Origin: Sporanaerobium hydrogeniformans | GTDB taxonomy: Bacteria > Bacillota > Clostridia > Lachnospirales > Cellulosilyticaceae | DNA: 64,000 nt | Direction: 5' to 3' | Assembly: GCF_002735925.1 (NCBI RefSeq) | Contig: NZ_PEDL01000013.1 | Coordinates: 1 to 64,000, forward strand | Part shown: in pieces, positions 8,046-15,607 of the stretch | Numbering within the stretch: position 1 is the stretch's first letter | How the letters are laid out: every line of letters starts with the position of its first letter | Translations under genes and position numbers: made by a program | Notes under the pieces: model-generated | What the model was told of the DNA's origin: nothing | The model's database searches: none | What the model saw: the letters and a program-made list of their open reading frames with translations, nothing else

Positions 8046-9198
8046 GTTAAATAAATTGAAGATATTACCTTTAGTAGGGATGGCCTTTTTGCTTACAGGA
8101 TGTTGGGATAATGTAGAGCTCAATGAACGTCATGTGATACTTGAGCTAGCGATAGATAAAAATCTTAGTTTTAATGAAAAGATGCCTATCAATAAGCAAA
8201 AGGCTTATAAATTGACATATTGCATCCCAGACATGAAAAAACTATCAGGGCAAGAAAGTCTAGGGGATGAAGTGAAGTCTAATATAACCATAGAGGCAGC
8301 ATCTATTGCAGCTAGTATTGATGAGATTGAAACCAAGACCCAAGATACAGTAACCTTTAGTCATACAAAGGCACTTATACTAGGCGAAGAGATTTTAAAG
8401 GATAGAAAGCTGTTTCAAGGCACCATAGAAACACTAACAAGAGATATGGCAATAAGTAGAAATACGATGATATTAGCCACTCATGGTGAAGCAGGTGAGC
8501 TTACAAAAGGAGATAATCCACAAAACCCTTTAGTTGGAATGTACGTAATGAAATACTTTAATAATAGGGAGCGTCCTGTAAGCTATGCAAAAGGACAATT
8601 CCTTGGCAGTGTAATTAAAGAATTAAATGATACCAGTATCACCACTCTTCCATTAATCGTTAAAAATCAAGAGGATACCCTTCAGATTAAAGGAGGGGCC
8701 TTAATCAAAGATTATGAGCTTGTAGGTTGGCTAGATCAAGAAGTGATGCGAGGACAATTATTTATTGAAGGGAAGATCAAAGGAGTTCCTCTTGTAGTGG
8801 ATTACAAAGGAGATAATCTTACTTATACCATAAAAGATGAGAAAAGTAAGATAAGCTTTGATAATAAGGGAGGAGAGTGGAAGGCAAGGATTAAGCTTAC
8901 TTCTGTTGGGGATATATCTGAATACTTTACTTTAAATAAGGATGCAGCTCTTAGTTCTGAAAGGATTGAAGAGGTTAAACAATTACTTGAACGTGAAGTG
9001 AAAAATGAAGTATTAAAGGCCATTGCTACATCCAAGACCCTTAACGTAGATTTCTTAAACATTGGTTTAGAAATGTATAGGAAGCATCCTAACCAATGGA
9101 AAGAATACCAGTCAAACTGGCAAACAACTGGCTACAAAAACTTCCCCATTGAAATAGAACCCACCATCATCATCCAAAACACCGGCGCAATCCAGTAG
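8038..9198 (+). CDS. gerC: Ger(x)C family spore germination lipoprotein (receptor C subunit)
   Basis: The 386-residue lipoprotein has lipobox L-T-G-C with Cys22, followed by the family hallmark CWDNVELNERHVILELAIDK and the long three-domain GerC fold. It is anchored on the outer face of the inner spore membrane. GGAGG precedes the ATG, which overlaps the end of gerB. The final codons read ...GAIQ then TAG, and this TAG is the first part of the intergenic repeat GTAGGGGACGATT. The repeat therefore abuts the gene end and supplies its stop codon. Confidence 0.94.
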   Translation: MSKLNKLKILPLVGMAFLLTGCWDNVELNERHVILELAIDKNLSFNEKMPINKQKAYKLTYCIPDMKKLSGQESLGDEVKSNITIEAASIAASIDEIETKTQDTVTFSHTKALILGEEILKDRKLFQGTIETLTRDMAISRNTMILATHGEAGELTKGDNPQNPLVGMYVMKYFNNRERPVSYAKGQFLGSVIKELNDTSITTLPLIVKNQEDTLQIKGGALIKDYELVGWLDQEVMRGQLFIEGKIKGVPLVVDYKGDNLTYTIKDEKSKISFDNKGGEWKARIKLTSVGDISEYFTLNKDAALSSERIEEVKQLLEREVKNEVLKAIATSKTLNVDFLNIGLEMYRKHPNQWKEYQSNWQTTGYKNFPIEIEPTIIIQNTGAIQ

Positions 9199-9300
9199 GG
9201 GACGATTCCATATCGTCCCGCCCTTTTTCCATTCCCTATCGTTCCCCTCTTTTTTCGATTCCCTATCGTCCCATTTTTTTTAGGTCCTATTTTTTAAACC

Positions 9301-9398
9301 ATTCCCTATCGTTCACCCTATCTATTCTTTAGCATCACACCTAATGATTTTCACACTTTTTTATAATTAAATAGGGAGATATAGCATTATAGGATTTC
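9301..9398. repeat. Direct repeat, copy 1 (second copy at 9659-9758)
   Basis: The block CGTTCACCCTATCTATTC... to ...GGGAGATATAGCATTATAGG recurs about 358 bp downstream with few differences. Within each copy CCCTATCT near the start is the inverted complement of AGATAGGG (ATAGGG in this copy) near the end, bounding about 62 bp. It looks like a segmental duplication of a small repeat unit. Confidence 0.8.
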
Positions 9399-9529
9399 AG
9401 GAGGATATAGGATTTCGGGCAGATATAGGATTTCAGGCGGATATAGGATTTCGGGCAGATATAGGATTTCGGGCAGATATAGAATCTCGGGTGGATATGG
9501 AATCTCGGGCGGATATGGAATCCGCCCCT
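9386..9529. repeat. 18-bp tandem repeat (minisatellite), about 8 units
   Basis: Units of the form GATATAGGATTTCGGGCA repeat with exact 18-bp period from 9404 (9404, 9422, 9440, 9458, 9476, 9494, 9512), with a degenerate unit before them. The unit drifts stepwise from GATATAGGATTTCGGGC to GATATGGAATCTCGGGC and finally to GATATGGAATCCGCCCCTACG, the half-palindrome of the dispersed repeat family. The array therefore seems to have grown from one arm of that palindrome. Confidence 0.85.
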
Positions 9530-9658
9530 ACGAGGGTGTGGGTTATGAAAATTACGACAAAACACCGATAGAATTCGGTAGGGGACGATTCCATATCGTC
9601 CCGTGTTTTTTAACGATTCCATATCGTCCCGTTCTTTTTAGGTCCCGTTTTTTAGACG

Positions 9659-9758
9659 ATTCCCTATCGTTCACCCTATCTATTCTTTAGCATCACACCT
9701 AATGATTTTCATACTCTTTTTATAATTAGATAGGGAGATATAGCATTATAGGGTTTCG
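9659..9758. repeat. Direct repeat, copy 2, overlapping the helicase 3' end
   Basis: Near-identical to 9301-9398. Its last bases (from 9746) contain the stop codon of the minus-strand helicase gene, and the adjacent palindrome GGGCGGATAGGAAATCCGCCC (9776-9796) lies inside its coding sequence. Confidence 0.8.
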
Positions 9759-12145
9759 GGAGGATAGGGAGTTCCGGGCGGATAGGAAATCCGCCCATAC
9801 GGGAGAGCCGGGGCGGGAGAGGATGAAGGGGGGAAGAGAGTAGCTTTATTTCCTATTTTGCAATCCTTCCATTCAGGGGGGAAGAGACTTTGGTAAAAGG
9901 GTGAGGTGAAACGGTCATCAATAAGGAGAATTGTCCCCCTATCCTGTTCAGTACGAATAAGGCGCCCTGCTGCTTGAAATACTTTATTAATGCCTGGGTA
10001 GGTATAGGCGTAATGATATCCATTTTTACCGATGGAATTAAAATAGTTTTCAATTAAAGAGCGTTCAAGACAGATTTGCGGTAAGCCCACTCCAATGATT
10101 ATAACACCAATAAGGCGGTCATATTTAAGGTCAATACCCTCGGAGTAAATTCCCCCTAGTACACAAAAACCAATATGGGTTTCACTGGGCTGCTCCTCAA
10201 AATAACTAAGGAATACATCACGCTCCAACTCATCCATACTGGAAGACTGCTTATGAAGGACATAAGCTTCACCAAACAGAGAGACAAACTCCTCATAAAC
10301 AGCATTTAAATAGTGATAAGAAGGAAAGAAAACAAAATAATTTCCTGAACATTTATCAACAAGTTGTTTAATATATAAACAAATCTGTGAATAACTTGCC
10401 CTTCTATCTTGGTAACGTGTGGATATATCTTTTGCAATCAGATAATCCACTTTATTTTTATCAAAAGGTGAGTCAAAGCGTATAGCAGGCGTATCCTCTT
10501 GACCTAAGAGATATTTATAATAGTCAATAGGAAGAAGTGTCGCTGAAAATAAAATAACAGCCTTAAAATGAGCGAGGAGTTCACCAATGACATAAGACGG
10601 ATCCATGCAAAATAGCGTAAGCAGTACATCACCCCTATCATGAGCAGCATAAGTGATATAGTGTTTATCATAGATATCTAATATTTTAATGAAAAAATAA
10701 GCATCAAAATAAAGTTGAAGTAAACCTGCATCAATGGAGCTAGAAGGAGAAGCATGGAATAGTTTATCGCACAAATTAATAAATTGACGAAGCAAAAAGT
10801 AAAGGTCATGAGGAGCTTCCTTGTGGATAAAGTCTTTATTTTGAGTAAAAACGGTTTGTTTAATAGTATGCAAGTAGCTATTGATTTTATTTAATACCTT
10901 CTTAATAGGGTCAGCAGATTTAGGAAGCTGCCTTTTTACTTTTAATAAATCTTTTTTAGATAAAGTGGCAGTATACATAGAGCGCGCACGATCCACTAAG
11001 TTATGGGCTTCATCGATGAGGAGAACATACTCACTGGCTTCTAGGAAACGCTTAAGTGCTACACTAGGGTCAAAGATATAATTATAATCACAAATAATAA
11101 CGTCCACCCACAAAGCAAGATCCAAAGCAAACTCAAAAGGACAGACCCGATGCTTTTTGGCATAATGCTCAACTAAAGGACGAGTAAACAAATTATCATG
11201 CTGAAGCGCATCCCAAATGGCAGCATTTACTCGGTCAAAATGGCCTTCTGCATAGAGGCAGTGGGAGGGCGTACAATTTACTGTTTCACAAAAACAGATT
11301 TTTTCTTTTGCAGTAAGGGTAATGGCTTTTAAATGAAGCGGTTGTTCAAAAAGAGTTAGGAGAGCTTGCTCAGCGACGGTGCGTGTAATTGTCTTAGCTG
11401 TAATATAAAAAATTTTAGAGGCTTGTCCTTCTCCCATAGCTTTAAGGCTAGGAAAAAGAGTAGAAATAGTTTTGCCGATACCTGTTGGTGCATGAACAAA
11501 GAGATTGGAACCTTTAAGGATACTTTTATAAACATTAACAGCTAATTCTCTTTGTCCACTACGGTAGCTTTCAAAGGGAAAAGTAAGCTCTTTAAGAGAC
11601 TGATCCCTTAAACGACACCACTTCATATAAAATTTAATCCATAGGATGTAGCGGTCTGTAAGCTCTTCAAAAAAATCCTTTAATGCATCATAGCTTAAAA
11701 TCTTAAGAAAGCGTTTAGTCTCCTTAGTATCTAAATGATAATAGGTTAATTGAATACCTATTTGTTGAAGGGTATTTTCAGAGGCATACATAAAGGCATA
11801 GCATTTAGCTTGCGCCCAGTGAAGCAGGTTATAATCTTCATCAATTAAATGAAGCAAGGTAGTTGTAGATTTGATTTCATCTACAATAGTAAGGTCAAGG
11901 GTTTGAATAATGCCATCTGCGCGTCCTTCTACGACGAATTCTAAATCCTCATAGGTACAGGTATAAGCTAAGGCAACTTCACTTCTATAATTTTCACCCA
12001 TTTCCTTTTGGAGCTTTTTGTGAGCTTTAGTTCCCAAGACAGCTCGGGAGGAACCCACAAAGGTACTATCAAGATTCCCTTGTTTAAGGACAAATTCAAT
12101 GAGGTCTCTCACTGAGACAAATACATTTTTATCCGAAAGTCGCAT
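9746..12145 (-). CDS. DinG/Rad3-like Fe-S ATP-dependent DNA helicase with N-terminal PD-(D/E)XK domain
   Basis: I start at the ATG at 12143-12145, which has AGGAGG just upstream; an in-frame ATG 54 bp earlier lacks a ribosome site. The 799-residue product has a nuclease-like PD-(D/E)XK domain at about 70-95 (RADG, then E90-I-K92), Walker A APTGIGKT at 219-226, and the iron-sulphur cysteines C284, C291, C296 and the one in CPFE near 348. DEAH reads LLIDEAHNL, and motif VI is QAAGRLIRTEQDRG near the end. It resembles the clostridial helicases that combine a RecB-like domain with DEAD_2/XPD, presumably in DNA repair. The last ~30 residues are Pro-rich and encoded by the intergenic repeat, so the natural C-terminus has been replaced or extended. 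Confidence 0.92.
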   Translation of the reverse strand: MRLSDKNVFVSVRDLIEFVLKQGNLDSTFVGSSRAVLGTKAHKKLQKEMGENYRSEVALAYTCTYEDLEFVVEGRADGIIQTLDLTIVDEIKSTTTLLHLIDEDYNLLHWAQAKCYAFMYASENTLQQIGIQLTYYHLDTKETKRFLKILSYDALKDFFEELTDRYILWIKFYMKWCRLRDQSLKELTFPFESYRSGQRELAVNVYKSILKGSNLFVHAPTGIGKTISTLFPSLKAMGEGQASKIFYITAKTITRTVAEQALLTLFEQPLHLKAITLTAKEKICFCETVNCTPSHCLYAEGHFDRVNAAIWDALQHDNLFTRPLVEHYAKKHRVCPFEFALDLALWVDVIICDYNYIFDPSVALKRFLEASEYVLLIDEAHNLVDRARSMYTATLSKKDLLKVKRQLPKSADPIKKVLNKINSYLHTIKQTVFTQNKDFIHKEAPHDLYFLLRQFINLCDKLFHASPSSSIDAGLLQLYFDAYFFIKILDIYDKHYITYAAHDRGDVLLTLFCMDPSYVIGELLAHFKAVILFSATLLPIDYYKYLLGQEDTPAIRFDSPFDKNKVDYLIAKDISTRYQDRRASYSQICLYIKQLVDKCSGNYFVFFPSYHYLNAVYEEFVSLFGEAYVLHKQSSSMDELERDVFLSYFEEQPSETHIGFCVLGGIYSEGIDLKYDRLIGVIIIGVGLPQICLERSLIENYFNSIGKNGYHYAYTYPGINKVFQAAGRLIRTEQDRGTILLIDDRFTSPFYQSLFPPEWKDCKIGNKATLFPPSSSPAPALPYGRISYPPGTPYPPETL

Positions 12146-12237
12146 AGTATTCCTCCTAAATTTTTTGGGCAAGCTGAATAAAAAAAATCTGAGTGTCAAT
12201 AATTAAACTACAAGATAAATTCTAAGGGGATGAAGCA

Positions 12238-12906
12238 ATGATAAGAATCAATAAACACGTTACTCAGCTCTCTATTGTCCTTATTGTAGTCTGTTTATTT
12301 GCTGGTTGTAAAGTGGGTCTTGATCTATATAGCAGTCAGGTTAATAAGGCTCTCTCATCAAAGGTAATAAGATTTCATGTAGTAGCCAATAGTGATACGG
12401 TAGAGGATCAGCTTCTTAAGCAGCAAGTAAGAGATGAAATCATTAGTTACATGGAGCCCATGCTTGAGGATTCCACAAGCATCGAACAAACACGTAGCTT
12501 AATTGAGCAAAACAAGGAAACTATTGAAGAGCTTGCTCAGATTGTCGTTAAGCGAAATGCTAAAGATTACCCTGTTTATGTAGGGTTAGATTACGCCAAC
12601 TTCCCAACCAAATCTTATGGGGATATTGTCTTTCCTGCTGGGCGTTATGAAGCCTGTCGTATCATTATCGGAGAAGGGAAAGGGGAAAATTGGTGGTGTG
12701 TGATGTATCCACCTCTTTGCTATGTGGATGCCTCAAATGGTGTTGTGCCCATTGAAGGAAAAGAAGAGCTTAAAAAGGAACTTAATAAAGAACAGTATAA
12801 TTTAGTAGCACATGCAAATAATAGAGAGTATCATATACGTTTTAAGATAGTGGATAGTATTAATAAACGTCTTCACAAGGCAAATTACAAAGAGGTACCT
12901 AGGTAA
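12238..12906 (+). CDS. spoIIR: Stage II sporulation protein R
   Basis: The 222-residue protein carries an N-terminal signal/anchor segment (about 8-27) and the SpoIIR core starting KVIRFHVVANSDTVEDQ near residue 42, followed by LLKQQVRDEI. SpoIIR is made in the forespore under SigF and secreted to activate the SpoIIGA protease, which processes pro-SigE in the mother cell. AAGGGG precedes the ATG. It is divergent from the helicase gene across 92 bp. I could not find a convincing SigF promoter in that gap. The length and motif match the family. Confidence 0.94.
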   Translation: MIRINKHVTQLSIVLIVVCLFAGCKVGLDLYSSQVNKALSSKVIRFHVVANSDTVEDQLLKQQVRDEIISYMEPMLEDSTSIEQTRSLIEQNKETIEELAQIVVKRNAKDYPVYVGLDYANFPTKSYGDIVFPAGRYEACRIIIGEGKGENWWCVMYPPLCYVDASNGVVPIEGKEELKKELNKEQYNLVAHANNREYHIRFKIVDSINKRLHKANYKEVPR

Positions 12907-12920
12907 GGGTACCTTTTTTT
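12893..12920 (+). terminator. Terminator overlapping the spoIIR stop
   Basis: AGGTACC (12893-12899) pairs with GGTACCT (12908-12914), followed by a T-run to 12920. The left arm lies in the last spoIIR codons. Confidence 0.75.
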
Positions 12921-12924
12921 AGAG

Positions 12925-12953
12925 TTGAATATTGGGTGATAAAGTACTAAAAT
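12925..12953 (+). promoter_or_regulatory. SigA-type promoter of ddl
   Basis: TTGAAT (12925-12930) and TAAAAT (12948-12953) are separated by 17 bp. The promoter sits just after the spoIIR terminator and gives a leader of about 60 nt before the ddl start. Confidence 0.6.
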
Positions 12954-13018
12954 AGAGTAAGCGTAATGAAAGATAAATCATACAATATATGGATACACCT
13001 ATAAATAGGAGGAACAGA

Positions 13019-14071
13019 ATGAAACAAAATGTATTAGTGCTATTTGGGGGATGCTCATCAGAGCACGACATTTCACTTAAATCAGCAACAACCATTCTAA
13101 CTAATATGGATGAAACCCGATATACCGTATATCCTGTAGGTATTACCAAAGAAGGAAAATGGTTATTATATACGGGAACAGATTATAATTTAGCAAGCAA
13201 TGGTTGGCAAACAAATGGGATTCCTGCTATCCTTAGCCCAGATGCAACGCATAAATGTCTTTGGGTGGTGAAGGAAAACGGAGAAGCACCTGTGCGCATT
13301 GCTATTGACGTAGTATTCCCTGTTTTACATGGTAAAAATGGTGAAGATGGTACCATCCAGGGGCTTTGTGAATTAGCACAAATTCCTTTTGTAGGCTGCG
13401 GCTTAGTGGCTTCAGCAGTTTCTATGGATAAAGCCTTTACTAAAATTGTTGTAGAAGCGAAAGGTGTTCCTCAAGCAAAGTTTGTAATTGTAAAAGAAAA
13501 AGAAATGAAAGAAGTTGATAAGGTCCTTAGTAAGATTGAGGCAGCTTTTCCTTATCCTTATTTCATCAAGCCCGCCAATGCAGGGTCTTCCGTAGGTATT
13601 TCTAAAGCAAACAATAAGGCAGAGCTTATTACAGGGCTTTATGAGGCTCTAAAACACGATAAAAAAGTACTTGTAGAAGAAACCATCATTGGCAGGGAAG
13701 TAGAGACAGCTGTCCTTGGCAATGAGGAGGTAAAAGTATCTGGTGTAGGAGAGATTTTAGCAGCTGCAGAGTTTTATGATTTTGATGCAAAGTATAACAA
13801 TGCAGATTCAAAAACAGTAGTTAATGCCGACCTACCTATTTCTATTAAAGAAAAGATTAGAGGCTATGCAAGAGAAGTATTTGATGCAGTAGAGGGTAAA
13901 GGCTTATCACGCATTGACTTCTTTGTAAAAGAAGATGGGGGTATTATCTTTAATGAGCTCAATACCCTTCCTGGTTTTACTTCTATTAGTATGTATCCCA
14001 TGCTTTTTGAAGAGGAAGGAATACCTATTAAAGAGTTGGTGACAGAGCTCATTGAGTTAGCTTCTTTATAA
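13019..14071 (+). CDS. ddl: D-alanine--D-alanine ligase
   Basis: I choose the ATG at 13019, placed after AGGAGGAACAG; the upstream in-frame ATG at 12989 has no ribosome site. The 350-residue cytoplasmic ATP-grasp enzyme joins two D-alanines for peptidoglycan precursors. Visible family motifs are the N-terminal VLFGGCSSEHDISLKSA, HGKNGEDGTIQG, the ATP-grasp loop KPANAGSSVGISK, and the C-terminal NELNTLPGFTSISMYP. Next comes a DUF1934 gene after a hairpin. Confidence 0.96.
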   Translation: MKQNVLVLFGGCSSEHDISLKSATTILTNMDETRYTVYPVGITKEGKWLLYTGTDYNLASNGWQTNGIPAILSPDATHKCLWVVKENGEAPVRIAIDVVFPVLHGKNGEDGTIQGLCELAQIPFVGCGLVASAVSMDKAFTKIVVEAKGVPQAKFVIVKEKEMKEVDKVLSKIEAAFPYPYFIKPANAGSSVGISKANNKAELITGLYEALKHDKKVLVEETIIGREVETAVLGNEEVKVSGVGEILAAAEFYDFDAKYNNADSKTVVNADLPISIKEKIRGYAREVFDAVEGKGLSRIDFFVKEDGGIIFNELNTLPGFTSISMYPMLFEEEGIPIKELVTELIELASL

Positions 14072-14085
14072 AATAAATGAAAGAA

Positions 14086-14123
14086 ACAAGGTTATTTGCG
14101 AGAAGCAGCGTAAGTAACCTTGT
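14086..14123. other. Inverted repeat between ddl and the DUF1934 gene
   Basis: ACAAGGTTA (14086-14094) pairs with TAACCTTGT (14115-14123). There is no T-run, so it is more likely an mRNA stem or weak attenuator than a terminator. Its position argues against the long ATG start at 14077 for the next gene. Confidence 0.55.
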
Positions 14124-14157
14124 TATGCATAGGATCAGTCTATTTAAGGAGAAGAGC

Positions 14158-14559
14158 ATGCAAGACGTTACAATAAAAGTTTTTGATAAGCAAATTTATG
14201 AAAGTCATAGTGATACCAATGAAACAAAGTTCAAGGGGCAACTCACTTATAAAGGCAGCAGTGTCTATATTACCTTTAAAGATACCCAAACAGGTGTGAC
14301 GACCTTTATAAAAGCCAAAAAGGGGATTGTTTCTGTAAAAAGGATGGGGTCACTTCAAGGTAACTTAGAATTTAATAGGGAAATGCCTCATCGTACCCTT
14401 TATTTTACACCTTATGGAGAGATGGAGATTCAGATTATTACACATTCCTGTCAGGTTGAAGCAAAGGAAAAGGGGATTAAAATAGCCCTTGACTATCAAA
14501 TTAGGATGCAAGGTAAAAAAATAAGTGATAATATATATATAATTGAGGCCAATCAATAA
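14158..14559 (+). CDS. DUF1934 (YwiB-like) protein
   Basis: Starting at the ATG after AAGGAGAAGAGC gives 133 residues; an upstream in-frame ATG at 14077 would read through a hairpin. The predicted small beta-barrel includes [23 protein letters not shown]-like [13 protein letters not shown] and [10 protein letters not shown], which fit the DUF1934/YwiB family, a lipocalin-like fold of unknown function. It is followed 20 bp later by galU and probably co-transcribed with ddl or galU. Confidence 0.82.
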   Translation: MQDVTIKVFDKQIYESHSDTNETKFKGQLTYKGSSVYITFKDTQTGVTTFIKAKKGIVSVKRMGSLQGNLEFNREMPHRTLYFTPYGEMEIQIITHSCQVEAKEKGIKIALDYQIRMQGKKISDNIYIIEANQ

Positions 14560-14579
14560 AAATAAAAGGGGGACATGTT

Positions 14580-15452
14580 ATGAGAAGTATTAAGAAAGCG
14601 ATTATCCCAGCAGCAGGCTTAGGCACACGCTTTTTGCCAGCCACTAAAGCTCAACCAAAGGAAATGCTACCTATTGTAGACAAGCCTACCATTCAATATA
14701 TCGTAGAAGAGGCGGTAGCTTCAGGGATAGAAGATATTATTATCGTAACAGGAAGAACCAAAAAAGCTATTGAGGACCATTTTGATAAATCTGTGGAATT
14801 AGAAATGGAGCTTGAAAAAAAGCAAAGCAAAGAGCTTTTAGAGATTGCTAGAAATGTATCTCAAATTGCTAACATTTATTATATTAGACAAAAGGAGCCT
14901 AAAGGATTAGGACATGCTGTACTCACAGCTAAAACCTTTATAGGTGATGAGCCTTTTGCCGTTCTTTTGGGAGATGATGTCATTGATTCTGAGAAACCCG
15001 CTCTTAAACAAATGATAGAGGTTTATGAGAAGTACAATGCCTCTGTATTAGGTGTACAAACAGTAGAACGAAAAGATGTCAACAAATACGGTATTGTAGA
15101 TGGAATCCAGTTAGAAGAACGTATTTATAAAGTGAACGATATGGTAGAAAAACCAAAGGTAGAAGTAGCACCTTCTAACGTAGCAGTACTAGGACGTTAC
15201 ATTATTACGCCAGAAATCTTTAGTTACCTTGAAAAGCAAGAGATAGGAGCAGGAGGGGAAATCCAGCTGACAGATGCGCTTAATAAGCTTGCCAAAGTGC
15301 AACCGATGTATGCCTATGATTTCATTGGCAATCGTTATGATGTAGGAAATAAAATGGGCTTTTTACAAGCAACAGTAGAGTTTGCTCTTAAGAGAGAAGA
15401 GCTCCAAGCGGAGTTTAAAGAATACCTTAAAAAAATAACTGCAACCTTTTAA
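14580..15452 (+). CDS. galU: UTP--glucose-1-phosphate uridylyltransferase
   Basis: The 290-residue cytoplasmic nucleotidyltransferase makes UDP-glucose from UTP and glucose-1-phosphate. The signature [20 protein letters not shown] is at residues 10-29, followed by [16 protein letters not shown], and GVQTVE and [10 protein letters not shown] are further on. GGGGGAC precedes the ATG. UDP-glucose would feed the GalE and glycosyltransferase genes further right. A strong terminator follows, so this ends the transcription unit. Confidence 0.96.
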   Translation: MRSIKKAIIPAAGLGTRFLPATKAQPKEMLPIVDKPTIQYIVEEAVASGIEDIIIVTGRTKKAIEDHFDKSVELEMELEKKQSKELLEIARNVSQIANIYYIRQKEPKGLGHAVLTAKTFIGDEPFAVLLGDDVIDSEKPALKQMIEVYEKYNASVLGVQTVERKDVNKYGIVDGIQLEERIYKVNDMVEKPKVEVAPSNVAVLGRYIITPEIFSYLEKQEIGAGGEIQLTDALNKLAKVQPMYAYDFIGNRYDVGNKMGFLQATVEFALKREELQAEFKEYLKKITATF

Positions 15453-15461
15453 ACCTAATCT

Positions 15462-15522
15462 AAAAAGAAGGCTTTCTAAGGAGTCTTAACATTAAGTACT
15501 CCTTAGAAAGCCTTCTTTTTTT
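15462..15522 (+). terminator. Strong terminator after galU
   Basis: A stem of more than 20 bp (AAGAAGGCTTTCTAAGGAGT with its complement, arms about 15462-15484 and 15498-15520) encloses CTTAA/TTAAG and is followed by a T-run. The A-rich left flank could make it work in both directions. Confidence 0.92.
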
Positions 15523-15607
15523 AGAAATACCTTTTAGCAGGCTAAATAGGTTGAGTAAACTAACCGATATGTTTAATAAGGCATGTTATATAAAGGAGGA
15601 AATAAGT

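Larger units (their letters stand above)
9196..9745. repeat. Gene-free repeat-rich region between gerC and the helicase
   Basis: The gap between two gene 3' ends is filled with repeats. Palindromes GGGACGAT-TCCAT-ATCGTCCC occur at 9199-9219 and 9582-9602, with degenerate copies (ATTCCCTATCGT variants) at about 9229-9312 and 9616-9673. Many copies are followed by T-rich stretches and could terminate transcription. A ~100-bp block occurs twice (9301-9398 and 9659-9758). I see no credible gene: the open frame on the minus strand across 9341-9622 reads the 18-bp tandem repeat and is spurious. Confidence 0.85.

Noticed and set aside
9386..9529. CRISPR array
   Set aside because: Units are contiguous 18-mers without spacers, and no cas genes are present.
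9341..9622. Minus-strand ORF with repeated YICPKS motif
   Set aside because: It is a translation of the 18-bp tandem repeat, with no ribosome site, and lies wholly in repeat DNA.
9196..9745. Insertion sequence remnant
   Set aside because: No transposase frame or terminal inverted repeats of IS type; only short palindromes and tandem repeats are seen.
15551..15607. TTG start for the secreted protein
   Set aside because: It lacks a ribosome site, and the added residues precede a clean signal peptide; the GTG at 15608 has AAAGGAGGA at good spacing.
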